Source of the DNA: Paenibacillus xylanilyticus
GTDB lineage: Bacteria > Bacillota > Bacilli > Paenibacillales > Paenibacillaceae
Reading direction: 5' to 3'
DNA length: 64,000 bases
Assembly: GCF_009664365.1 (NCBI RefSeq)
Contig: NZ_CP044310.1
Span: 5,891,501-5,955,500 of the forward strand
The notes below the pieces were generated by a model. It made no database searches. It had not been told where the DNA came from and saw only the letters and a program-made list of their open reading frames with translations. Made by a program: the position numbers and the translations under genes. Shown here one piece after another: positions 17,950 to 25,803 of the stretch. Numbering within the stretch: position 1 is the first letter of the stretch; each line of letters starts with the position of its first letter.

Positions 17950-17979
17950 AGGACCGGAAACTTGGCATGTTCCGGTCCT
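17950..17979 (-). terminator. Terminator of glyA
   Basis: AGGACCGGAA and TTCCGGTCCT form a perfect 10-bp stem over a 10-nt loop. It is flanked on the minus strand by ATTTTTAT and on the plus strand by TTTTTT, so it could work both ways. It lies 40 nt after the glyA stop codon. Confidence 0.9.
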
Positions 17980-18019
17980 TTTTTGCTCTAGTTGTACAAT
18001 AATTCCATGTGCCTGTGGA

Positions 18020-19267
18020 CTAGTATTTCAGATCTGTGTACAGCGGGAATTGGTCTGTCAGAGCCGTTACTTCCGCGCGAGCCTCATCCAGCTTCGCTGT
18101 ATCTCTAGGATTTTTCAATGTTTTTGCAATGATTTTACCGATAGCAACCATGGCTTCTTCGTTCATGCCACGGGAAGTAGCTGCCGGAGTACCAATACGA
18201 ATGCCGCTCGTTACAAACGGGCTGGTCGGATCAAATGGAATTGCATTTTTGTTCACGGTAATACCGATGGAATCAAGCACATGCTCAGCTTCCTTACCTG
18301 TGATGTTCACGCTGCGAGTGTCGATCAGCATCAAGTGGTTGTCTGTACCGCCGGATACAATGTTCAGTCCTTCGGCAATCAGTGTTTCAGCCAAAACCTG
18401 AGCGTTCTTCACTACGTTTTGTGCATAAGTTTTGAACGAAGGCTGCAGGGCTTCACCCAGAGCTACCGCTTTGGAAGCAATAACGTGCATCAAAGGTCCA
18501 CCTTGGGAACCTGGGAATACCGCTTTATCGATCGCAGCTGCCCAGGATTTGCGGCACAGGATCATACCGCCACGAGGTCCGCGCAGCGTTTTGTGTGTTG
18601 TCGTTGTTACGAAATGGGCATGCGGAACCGGGCTCGGATGCAATCCGGCAGCAACCAGTCCTGCAATGTGGGCCATGTCCACCATGAACAATGCACCTAC
18701 ATCGTTTGCGATGGAAGCGAGTTTTTCAAAATCAATCGTACGCGGGTATGCACTTGCGCCTGCAACAATCAGACGAGGACGGTGCTTGAACGCTGCTTTG
18801 CGCACTTCATCGTAATCGATCAGGAATGTATCTTCCTGTACGCCATAGGCCACGAAGTTGTAGAGCAAACCAGATGCATTCACCGGGCTGCCGTGAGTCA
18901 GGTGTCCACCATGAGCAAGGTTCATGCCCAGCACCGTGTCACCAGGTTTCAATGCGGCAAGATATACTGCCATATTCGCTTGTGCTCCGGAGTGAGGCTG
19001 TACGTTTACGTGCTCAGCTCCAAACAGTTCCTTCGCGCGGTCACGTGCGATATCTTCCACGACATCCACATGCTCGCAGCCACCATAATAACGTTTGCCT
19101 GGGTATCCTTCAGCGTACTTGTTTGTCAGTACAGATCCAAGTGCCTCAATTACCGCTTCACTTACGATGTTCTCGGATGCAATCAGCTCAATGTTGTTCT
19201 GTTGGCGTTTCAATTCCAAATTCATCGCTTCAAGTACTGCAGGGTCATTCTTACGCAATTGTTCCAT
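18020..19267 (-). CDS. glyA: Serine hydroxymethyltransferase
   Basis: A 415-residue PLP enzyme converting serine and tetrahydrofolate to glycine and methylene-THF. It shows EGYPGKRYYGGCEHVD, the cofactor lysine in VTTTTHKTLRGPRGGM (near residue 227) and GIRIGTPAATSRGM. Length and neighbours (ywlG, upp) are as in B. subtilis. The ribosome binding site GGGAGGA precedes the ATG. The 270 nt upstream hold repeat copy B and no clear riboswitch. Confidence 0.98.
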   Translation of the reverse strand: MEQLRKNDPAVLEAMNLELKRQQNNIELIASENIVSEAVIEALGSVLTNKYAEGYPGKRYYGGCEHVDVVEDIARDRAKELFGAEHVNVQPHSGAQANMAVYLAALKPGDTVLGMNLAHGGHLTHGSPVNASGLLYNFVAYGVQEDTFLIDYDEVRKAAFKHRPRLIVAGASAYPRTIDFEKLASIANDVGALFMVDMAHIAGLVAAGLHPSPVPHAHFVTTTTHKTLRGPRGGMILCRKSWAAAIDKAVFPGSQGGPLMHVIASKAVALGEALQPSFKTYAQNVVKNAQVLAETLIAEGLNIVSGGTDNHLMLIDTRSVNITGKEAEHVLDSIGITVNKNAIPFDPTSPFVTSGIRIGTPAATSRGMNEEAMVAIGKIIAKTLKNPRDTAKLDEARAEVTALTDQFPLYTDLKY

Positions 19268-19345
19268 GTTTAAATTCCTCCCAGTATATTAGTGAAGTTA
19301 TAAAGCAAAATTGAAAGGTTACACTCGCCACTCCGAATGCAGCAC

Positions 19346-19503
19346 AATCTTCCGATCGCTGTTATCCCCAGATTTTTTTGAATCCCCCTTTAAAGGGGAA
19401 ATCCGGTGATAGCCTATGCTTCCGATGTAGCTTTCTTTCAGAAAGCTTTTAGGCAAGCACTTCGTTTCTCCAGATTTGTCCTGCACTCTCCGTTTTCGTG
19501 TAA
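19346..19503. repeat. Dispersed intergenic repeat, copy B
   Basis: Related to 3166-3295 in the same block order (see copy A). It carries a central hairpin CCCCTTTAAAGGGG near 19384-19397 and an extra second hairpin near 19430-19448, AGCTTTC-ttTCA-GAAAGCT, which copy A lacks. It fills most of the gap between glyA and ywlG. A 62-codon frame on it (19319-19507, minus) is not credited. Confidence 0.6.
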
Positions 19504-19536
19504 ACATTAATTTCGCTTTATAGTAGGTTGAAGATA

Positions 19537-20130
19537 TCAGTCACAAAATGTCGAATCTGGTTGCTCTTCCATCTGATACACCGCACGTTCGCCGCCAATC
19601 AGCTTCGGTCGGGTCAACGCTGTCGTTACACGGGCTTCCCCGATGTAGCGAAGTGTTGTACGGAAGGGGACTGCCACATGCCGCAAGTGCATGCCAATCA
19701 TCGTTTCCCCGATATCCACTCCTGCATGAGCATGCACATGTTCAGCCAGACAAGGATCATTCAGTGAACGATATGCTGCAGATGCCATGGAACCGCCTGC
19801 CTTGGGAACCGGTACGGCACCCACTTCAGTCAAACCAAGACGCGTGAGCAGTGAACGCTCCATCACGAGTGCACGGTTCAAATGTTCACAGCACTGAAAC
19901 ACAGGCTCGAAGCCAAATTCCTGCTGCACCTCGCGAATCCCTGCAAGAAGCTGCTGTGCTACATCAACGGCACCACTCGTACCAATCTTTTGGCCTGCAA
20001 CCTCGCTTGTGCTTGTACCGATCACAACGATCTGTCCAGGTCCAAGCTTACCGGCAAGTGCCAGTTCACGCAGAATGGTTACGGTCTGTTCCTGCAATCC
20101 GGGTTGATCCGAATCTAACTCAATAGTCAT
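19537..20130 (-). CDS. ywlG: YwlG family protein (UPF0340, DUF436)
   Basis: A 197-residue protein of the TIGR01440/UPF0340 family, with VIGTSTSEVAGQKIGTSGA, EPVFQCCEHLNRALV and HAHAGVDIGETMIGMHLRHVAVP. Histidines and cysteines are conserved as in the family, but its biochemical function is not established to my knowledge. Position upstream of glyA matches ywlG of B. subtilis. The ATG at 20128-20130 follows GGGAGG with normal spacing; an in-frame earlier start lacks this. Confidence 0.9.
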   Translation of the reverse strand: MTIELDSDQPGLQEQTVTILRELALAGKLGPGQIVVIGTSTSEVAGQKIGTSGAVDVAQQLLAGIREVQQEFGFEPVFQCCEHLNRALVMERSLLTRLGLTEVGAVPVPKAGGSMASAAYRSLNDPCLAEHVHAHAGVDIGETMIGMHLRHVAVPFRTTLRYIGEARVTTALTRPKLIGGERAVYQMEEQPDSTFCD

Positions 20131-20242
20131 CCTATCGCCTCCCGATAAAATCATGCCTGACTTCCTCACGGCAGTCCGCTCTTGTATTCATGCACGGCAT
20201 CTCAGGTACTATTATAGCGAATAATCAGATGAAAGACGAAAA

Positions 20243-20278
20243 AAAGAGCAGTCTGCGGGTATCGCAGAATTGCTCTTT
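20243..20278 (-). terminator. Terminator of ywlE
   Basis: Outer arms AAAGAGCA/TGCTCTTT and inner arms CTGCG/CGCAG form a long stem, followed on the minus strand by TTTTTTTC. It lies about 210 nt after the ywlE stop. The 20131-20491 interval otherwise holds no credible gene; B. subtilis has rpiB here. Confidence 0.8.
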
Positions 20279-20491
20279 TGCCCAGGCGACCGGCCGTTTG
20301 TTCCGGTGCTCCATTGTGGTTGTGCCCACTTCGTCGCCAGTTACACCGGATCCCTGTTTTCCCCTTCATCATAAAACAACCCACGCTTAAAATCAACGGG
20401 TAATTTACACCACGTGTTCGTTTTTGCATAACAATTTAATTTAAAAATTCAATCTTCACTGTCCCATTACTATGACCTGCACAATCAGGGT

Positions 20492-21064
20492 TTATCCCAA
20501 CTTGTCCAGAAGGCGATCCAGTGCAGTTCTGATCTCCGCAGCGGCGATATTGTAATCATCACGACTGCCGCCAAACGGGTCAGATATATCAAAGCTTGGA
20601 ATACGCTGCCGGATCTCAATCACGCGTTCACGCTCTGATGCCAGAATCTCCTGACCGAGTGCACGCTTCAGTTCCATTGTGGCGAACAGGCTGTCCAGTT
20701 CCTGAAGATCATTCAGAACCTGATTATCATTCTCCACATATTCTTTCAGCGTGTACGTCTTGTGTACCGAATCCGGGAAAACCTGCAGAACATGCTGTTT
20801 ATGGCTTCGCGTTAACGTAAGGACCAAATCTGCCCAGCCAATCAGGCTCGCGTTAAGCTGTGTGGAATGACCAGGCCCTTCCGCCTGATGATCTCTTAAT
20901 ACAGCTTCGGCATGACGGGAAATTGGCATTCCCGATGCTGCCGCCACACCTGCAGAACGAACCTCTACCTGAATGCCCCGTTCCGCTGCCAGCTTGCGCA
21001 AAAGCCCCTCCGCCATGGGGCTGCGGCACGTATTACCTGTACATACAAACAAAATATGTTTCAT
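20492..21064 (-). CDS. ywlE: Protein-arginine phosphatase YwlE (low-molecular-weight phosphatase fold)
   Basis: A 190-residue enzyme with the P-loop VCTGNTCRSPMAEG near the N-terminus (Cys8, Arg14) and the general acid aspartate in DISDPFGGS. The Thr inside C-x4-TCR (CTGNTCR) is the residue known to favour phosphoarginine over phosphotyrosine in YwlE-type enzymes. It would reverse McsB kinase marks on proteins such as CtsR. It is longer than B. subtilis YwlE (150), with extra sequence around residues 45-110. The ATG at 21062-21064 follows GGGGAGG. Confidence 0.88.
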   Translation of the reverse strand: MKHILFVCTGNTCRSPMAEGLLRKLAAERGIQVEVRSAGVAAASGMPISRHAEAVLRDHQAEGPGHSTQLNASLIGWADLVLTLTRSHKQHVLQVFPDSVHKTYTLKEYVENDNQVLNDLQELDSLFATMELKRALGQEILASERERVIEIRQRIPSFDISDPFGGSRDDYNIAAAEIRTALDRLLDKLG

Positions 21065-21186
21065 TGTGATAGCCTCCCCATTTCGCAAATGTTGTCGAAT
21101 GATGCAATATTTTAATTTTAAATGATGAACAGTTAAAGAGTTTGGTTATGACTGCACAAGGGCTGCACTGCTTCGCTCTATGACTA

Positions 21187-21747
21187 TTAAAAAATAAACA
21201 ACAGTCCAAACGCAAGCAGGATGGCTCCACCAATCGCTTCACCATAATCACCAAGGTTCTGGCTCACTCGTCTTCCCAGCAGCAGACCCATGACGGACAT
21301 GATTCCACCGCATGCACCAAAGGCAAGTACCGTCAGCACCAGATCACTGCTAAACATGCCGAGGGACACCCCAACGGAAAACGAATCCACGCTTACACTG
21401 AGTGAAAACAGTATCACACCGAGCATGGAGCGATGGTCCACCAGCTTGGTGTCACCTTCACGAAATGCATTCAGAATCATGTGACCCCCAAGCAGAACGA
21501 GCAATCCGCCTGCGGCATACGTCGTAATATCTCCCAAGAGAGAGCTGACGTATTTTCCCGTGTACATGCCGATCAGCGGCATGATGACATGAAACAAGGC
21601 CGTAACCAAGCTGATTCGCAGCACATCACGCAAACGAATGCCTTTCATGCCAATCCCAATGCCCAGCGAGAAGGCATCCAGCCCAAGGGCGACGGCCATG
21701 ATCAAAATGGTTACCAACTGCCCCAAATGGGCAGACACATCCCACAT
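21187..21747 (-). CDS. mntP: Manganese efflux pump MntP
   Basis: A 186-residue protein of about six membrane helices with two related halves. The first has MAVALGLDAFSLGIGIGMKG and the second SLSVSVDSFSVGVSLGM, the paired aspartate motifs of the MntP/DUF204 family, followed by FGACGGIMSVMGLLLGR. It exports Mn(II). B. subtilis has mntP (ywlD) in the same place between ywlC and ywlE. The ATG at 21745-21747 gives better spacing from GGGGG than the ATG 6 nt earlier. Confidence 0.93.
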   Translation of the reverse strand: MWDVSAHLGQLVTILIMAVALGLDAFSLGIGIGMKGIRLRDVLRISLVTALFHVIMPLIGMYTGKYVSSLLGDITTYAAGGLLVLLGGHMILNAFREGDTKLVDHRSMLGVILFSLSVSVDSFSVGVSLGMFSSDLVLTVLAFGACGGIMSVMGLLLGRRVSQNLGDYGEAIGGAILLAFGLLFIF

Positions 21748-21872
21748 TCCCATACCCCCAAGTCACGTAAAGGTTCTTGTACACGATATGCGGACAAGGA
21801 CACAAACATGACGGGAGATAGAGAATGAATAGTCGGCTGAGACGCAGGCAAGCGTGTCAAAAGGGGATGGCT

Positions 21873-21925
21873 CTAATCGGCAGGCCGTGGTGTGGTTGTG
21901 CTTGCTGCCACGGCCTGCCGATTAG
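21873..21925. other. Perfect 18-bp stem hairpin between ywlC and mntP
   Basis: CTAATCGGCAGGCCGTGG (21873-21890) pairs without mismatch with 21908-21925 over a 17-nt loop. There is no T-run on either side, so it is not a standard terminator. A second smaller stem, ACCGGAG/CTCCGGT, lies at 21930-21955 next to the ywlC stop. Both would be in the mntP leader on the minus strand. No match to the yybP-ykoY manganese riboswitch consensus was seen. Confidence 0.7.
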
Positions 21926-21962
21926 GTGGACCGGAGAGACATTGTCAGCTCCGGTCACGGTG

Positions 21963-23186
21963 TTACTGGTCACCAACCTGTATAAGTTGGTGACCAGCAG
22001 CTTTGAGCAGCCGATTCATAACGGCTGCTCCCAGCCCTTCGCGTGAGCAGGCTTCAGCCACAATGTATGTGGCGCCCTGCTCATCGCAGCTGCGCAGCGC
22101 GGCATACAGCCGGCGCGCTGCTTCTTCAAGCTCGCTGGCATTGCCCAGCGAGAATACGGCATCGGCGCGGTACTGCTCCGCGTGCTCGGCGAACGCCAGC
22201 ACCGCGGTGCGCTCTCCGCGCTGCGCCGCCTCCGCGAGGGCGGCGCTGATCCAGGCCGCCACGGCTGGCGGCGGCCCCTCTACCACGCACAGCGACCCTG
22301 CGGGCGCATAGTGCGTGTACTTCATGCCCGGCGAGCGCGGCGCCAGGCTGCCTTCGCCTTCGGACCCACCCGCGAGAATCGCCGGGTCCGTGGCGACATG
22401 GGCGGCAACGGCGGACAACTGCTCCGCCGTAATGCCGCCAGGGCGCAGGATGGTGACGGTACCGTCGTCACCGACCTGCACTACCGTGGACTCGACGCCC
22501 ACACCCGTGGGGCCGCCGTCCACGATGCCGCCGATGCGGCCAGCCAGATCCTCGCTCACATGTGAAGCGAGCGTCGGGCTTGGCCGCCCGGAGCGGTTAG
22601 CGCTTGGCGCAGCCACTGGGCACGCCGCTGCTGCGAGCAGCTGTAGAGCAACCGGGTGATCCGGCATGCGAACACCCACCGTGTCCAAGCCAGCCGTAAC
22701 CCGCGGGGATACGGCGCCTGGTTTAACAGGCAGCACAATCGTGAGCGGCCCTGGCCAAAAGGCTTTGATCAGCGCTTCTGCCGCCTCATTCACTTCCGTA
22801 ACCAGTGAATCCAGCTGATCGCGATGTGCAATATGCACAATGAGCGGATTGTCTGACGGGCGGCCTTTGGCTTCAAATATAGCCTCTACCGCGGTTGTAC
22901 TGCGCGCATCCGCGCCCAAACCGTATACCGTCTCCGTCGGGAACGCAACGGTCTGGCCCTGACGAATGTAGGCAGCAGCAGTCTGCAAGTCAGCGAGTGC
23001 CTGCTGATAGGCGCTCTTTTTTTTCTCATCAGATCCCTGTCCCTCAGGTTCACCCATAACCAAATTACCCACAACATGCGGCTGTTTCTCACTCATCAAT
23101 GCTCTGACATCCCACACCGAGGTAAGCAATCCTTCTGGGTTTCCCGAATCTTTGTTTCCTGTGTATTGGTCTTGTTCTCTACTCAT
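21963..23186 (-). CDS. ywlC: L-threonylcarbamoyladenylate synthase (TsaC/Sua5, YwlC)
   Basis: A 407-residue two-domain Sua5-type enzyme. After a polar N-terminal tail of about 65 residues comes the YrdC domain (VAFPTETVYGLGADA, KGRPSDNPLIVHI, VGVRMPDHPVALQL, PSANRSGRPSPT). The linker SPGMKYTHYAP follows, then a C-terminal Sua5 domain. It makes threonylcarbamoyl-AMP for t6A37 of ANN-decoding tRNAs. The B. subtilis homologue is about 346 residues, so the N-terminal tail is extra. The middle of the gene (22150-22700) is clearly more GC-rich than its neighbours. The start ATG at 23184-23186 has only a weak ribosome binding site; an internal ATG near 23096 is an alternative. Confidence 0.92.
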   Translation of the reverse strand: MSREQDQYTGNKDSGNPEGLLTSVWDVRALMSEKQPHVVGNLVMGEPEGQGSDEKKKSAYQQALADLQTAAAYIRQGQTVAFPTETVYGLGADARSTTAVEAIFEAKGRPSDNPLIVHIAHRDQLDSLVTEVNEAAEALIKAFWPGPLTIVLPVKPGAVSPRVTAGLDTVGVRMPDHPVALQLLAAAACPVAAPSANRSGRPSPTLASHVSEDLAGRIGGIVDGGPTGVGVESTVVQVGDDGTVTILRPGGITAEQLSAVAAHVATDPAILAGGSEGEGSLAPRSPGMKYTHYAPAGSLCVVEGPPPAVAAWISAALAEAAQRGERTAVLAFAEHAEQYRADAVFSLGNASELEEAARRLYAALRSCDEQGATYIVAEACSREGLGAAVMNRLLKAAGHQLIQVGDQ

Positions 23187-23423
23187 ATATCCATCATCCC
23201 TAAACTTCAATAGGTTAGTAACCGCGGGGCCTCGACCTTGGCGGTAGCTGTCTTGCTTTCATTTCGAATACCTATAATTATAGCATATCTGTTCAACCTA
23301 AGAACGGGCTCGCTATCTCTCTTGTAAACCCCATTCGTTTAAACATGACAGCCATTCATTAAAAATGAGGCAAAAGAGCAGCTTCCTGTATCGAAGTCGC
23401 CCTTCCCTATCATTGTCACGATA

Positions 23424-24086
23424 TTATGCAAACAATCCGGCTACCCAATCCCATAGTTTAACCGCCAGATCCACCAGGAAAAAACGTGCTTCTGGTGTTG
23501 CTCCCTGGACAGATGCTTCAGCATCTCCAGGCTCAGCAGCTGCCGCTGCAGATACCGTAGACGGATTTGCCAGTGCATCCCCTGTGCTTGCATCAATGAA
23601 GCATAATGGCGGAAACAGCACACACCACCAATTCTGACCTTTTCCTTCTCCCAGTGTTATACGCACTGCTTCATAATCACCTGCAGGATATACCGTGCCT
23701 CCATATAGTTTGGTAGGGAACGGAACGACACCAAGCTCCACTTGGTATGCATAGTCCAGTCCACGGCTGGCCAGCTCTTCTCCCACCCGATCTTCGATTT
23801 CAGACAAATGCTCACGAATGACATGGCGTGCATCATCCAGACTTTGCGGATTATCCAGCTCTGTAACCCACTCACTCATCTGGGCAACCACAGCATCCCG
23901 AATCTCGCGTTTCACCAGTTGGTCCCCTGGCGCATCCGAATTCGCTAGAATCCGCAAACGGATGGATTGCTCCGGAATTGCTGTAGCGGCTACAGCTGCA
24001 TCCGTCTTCTGACCTTCCCACATCATAATAATCATCATAAGACAAACGATAATAAGTCCCATTTGTTTCACTGTTCTTCTGCTCAT
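23424..24086 (-). CDS. spoIIR: Stage II sporulation protein R
   Basis: A 220-residue secreted signal protein made in the forespore that activates SpoIIGA to process pro-sigma-E. An N-terminal hydrophobic segment (about residues 9-25) acts as the export signal. The SpoIIR domain includes IRLRILANSDAPGDQLVKREIRDAV and the C-terminal YGGTVYPAGDYEAVRITLGEGKGQNWWCVLFPPLCF, a strong family signature. An Ala-rich segment separates it from a hydrophobic tail. The ATG at 24084-24086 follows GGGGGAG. It lies between ywlC and prmC as in B. subtilis. Confidence 0.94.
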   Translation of the reverse strand: MSRRTVKQMGLIIVCLMMIIMMWEGQKTDAAVAATAIPEQSIRLRILANSDAPGDQLVKREIRDAVVAQMSEWVTELDNPQSLDDARHVIREHLSEIEDRVGEELASRGLDYAYQVELGVVPFPTKLYGGTVYPAGDYEAVRITLGEGKGQNWWCVLFPPLCFIDASTGDALANPSTVSAAAAAEPGDAEASVQGATPEARFFLVDLAVKLWDWVAGLFA

Positions 24087-24142
24087 CCCGTTCTCCCCCT
24101 CGGCTCCCGTGATCATGTTCCCTGCAACTCTCTCATGTCTAT

Positions 24143-24171
24143 CAGTATGCCCGGAAGAGACAGAAGTAAAC
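24143..24171 (-). promoter_or_regulatory. Weak candidate sigma-F promoter of spoIIR
   Basis: On the minus strand GTTTA (24167-24171), 14 nt, then GGGCATACTG (24143-24152). Spacing equals that of the spoIIQ site, but the -10 box deviates from GGnrAnAnTw at two positions. It is 57 nt before the start codon. Confidence 0.35.
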
Positions 24172-24236
24172 CTAGCAAAAATCATGAATCTAGCAAATTC
24201 ATTCTTTCATTTTAACGTGGTTGAGCCGGATTAAGA

Positions 24237-24276
24237 AAAGGCCGACCACATCTGTTACCGATGTGCATCAGCCTTG
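24237..24276 (-). terminator. Probable terminator after the first SEDS gene
   Basis: On the minus strand a GGCTGATG...GGTCGGCC stem with inner arms ACATC/GATGT is followed by TTTTCTT. Pairing includes some G-T pairs. It lies about 60 nt after the gene ending at 24337. Confidence 0.5.
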
Positions 24277-24336
24277 CTTAAGATCTATCAAACCTAACTG
24301 TTAATATATAACCCAATATATAACCCTATTCGATGA

Positions 24337-25560
24337 TTACAACGCGCTCTTTTCTTTTCTCAGCAAATGCAGTAACCGGTCTGGCAAACCAGGCTTCTGC
24401 TCTCCAAGCAGCAGGTCGTCTTCCTCTTCATCTCCATATAATTTAATGCTCATGACCAGTCCGATACAAGCCATATTAATGAGCAATGAAGTCCCCCCAT
24501 AACTGATGAACGGAAGGGTAATCCCTGTTAATGGCATCAGTCCGAGGAACGCACCTATGTTTTCAAACACTTGGTATAAGAGCATGCCAATAATGCCTAC
24601 AATAATGACCGGTCCCGCCCGATCCTTGCATTCCATACCGATCAGAACCATACGATGAATCAGAATGAAGTACAGCAGTAACAGCACCGACGCTCCTACA
24701 AAACCGAATTCCTCAGCGATAACGACAAAGATGGAATCCGAATAGGTATACGGCACGCGTCCACTTTGGACGGAAGTTCCCTGCAAATACCCTTTGCCGA
24801 TAATGCCTCCGGAGCCTATAGCCAAGCCTGCATTTTTGGTGTGCCATGTCGCCTTGGATGTGGCCTTTTCCGGTACGAGCCACGGATCTATCCTTTCCGC
24901 CCAGTGTTCACGGCCTACCTTCTCGAGAAAGGTAAAGATTTCATCATGATACGTCGTGTAGGCTTTGACGAAGCCAAAGAAAGTTACGGCTACAATAACA
25001 AGGCCAATGATTGCGTGTTTTAGCTTGATATTACCGATCCACAATACCGCGGCCAAGATGACGACGTAACCCAGCGCGTTGCCCAAATCATTCTGAATCA
25101 TGACGAGTGCAAACGGAACGAACGCCCAACATCCGATGGGAATGATATCTCTCCAGAACCGGAGCGTGTTTCGCTGGCGTTTCACAAGCAAATGTGCGAG
25201 AAATAGAATCAGGATCATCTTGAACAACTCCGCAGGTTGAAACGAAAGATTGTCCCCAAGCTTGATCCAGCCATTGGCATTATTAATAGGTCCGCCCACA
25301 AAGTTGACGAGAACAAGCAAAACGATGCCTAAGGCATACAAATAAAAGGCATATTTCACATACAGCTTGTAATTTACTAGTCCAATGCCCACTACTGCAA
25401 CAAATCCGACGATATAAAACAACATGGTTTTGATATGATGCCTGGCCAAAGTAGCATCCGTCTGCGTACCACTATAAATGGCAAACACACTTGCGATCAT
25501 CAGCAAAAACAATACAAACAGAATTACACCGTCCATCTTTTTCAGCATTCTCCACATCAC
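24337..25560 (-). CDS. RodA/FtsW/SpoVE family SEDS protein, copy 1
   Basis: A 407-residue polytopic membrane protein (about ten helices) with FQPAELFKMILILFLAHLLVKR, the catalytic-loop region WHTKNAGLAIGSGGIIGKGYLQGT, EEFGFVGASVLLLLYF and PLTGITLPFISYGGTSLLINM, all SEDS hallmarks. These are peptidoglycan glycosyltransferases that work with a class B PBP. The start is GTG at 25558-25560, 9 nt after GGGAGG, followed at once by ATG. The C-terminus ends in a charged tail. It is closely related to the next gene. Whether it serves elongation, division or sporulation cannot be told; the nearby spoIIR makes a sporulation role possible. Confidence 0.92.
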   Translation of the reverse strand: MMWRMLKKMDGVILFVLFLLMIASVFAIYSGTQTDATLARHHIKTMLFYIVGFVAVVGIGLVNYKLYVKYAFYLYALGIVLLVLVNFVGGPINNANGWIKLGDNLSFQPAELFKMILILFLAHLLVKRQRNTLRFWRDIIPIGCWAFVPFALVMIQNDLGNALGYVVILAAVLWIGNIKLKHAIIGLVIVAVTFFGFVKAYTTYHDEIFTFLEKVGREHWAERIDPWLVPEKATSKATWHTKNAGLAIGSGGIIGKGYLQGTSVQSGRVPYTYSDSIFVVIAEEFGFVGASVLLLLYFILIHRMVLIGMECKDRAGPVIIVGIIGMLLYQVFENIGAFLGLMPLTGITLPFISYGGTSLLINMACIGLVMSIKLYGDEEEDDLLLGEQKPGLPDRLLHLLRKEKSAL

Positions 25561-25712
25561 TGCAATCGTCCTCCCGGATACCTATACGCATTTTCCAAAT
25601 TGACTTATAATTTCCATTGTATAAAATAGAGAGATAAATTGGAAATTTTAATCACCGCGCGGAGGATGGATTTCAACTTACATAGCTATTAGAGAAAATC
25701 TAGCATAAGAAA

Positions 25713-25762
25713 AACCCTGGAAGCATTAGATCCAAATGGCTTGGATTGATCTCTCCAGGGTT
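25713..25762 (-). terminator. Terminator after the second SEDS gene
   Basis: Outer arms AACCCTGGA/TCCAGGGTT and inner arms ATCCAA/TTGGAT stack, followed on the minus strand by TTTTCTT. It lies 40 nt after the stop codon at 25804, so the two SEDS genes may be separate transcripts. Confidence 0.85.
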
Positions 25763-25803
25763 CTATGACTCACTCGTTTGTTTCCTGTACCTGATAAAAG
25801 GAA

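Noticed and set aside
18050..19273. 407-codon open frame opposite glyA
   Set aside because: Cys- and His-rich shadow of a highly conserved gene with no family features.
19319..19507. 62-codon frame on the minus strand
   Set aside because: Lies on dispersed repeat copy B; no ribosome binding site.
20202..20429. 75-codon frame on the minus strand
   Set aside because: Covers the ywlE terminator and has no ribosome binding site.
21748..21962. Possible yybP-ykoY manganese riboswitch before mntP
   Set aside because: Conserved riboswitch words not found on the minus strand; only plain hairpins seen.
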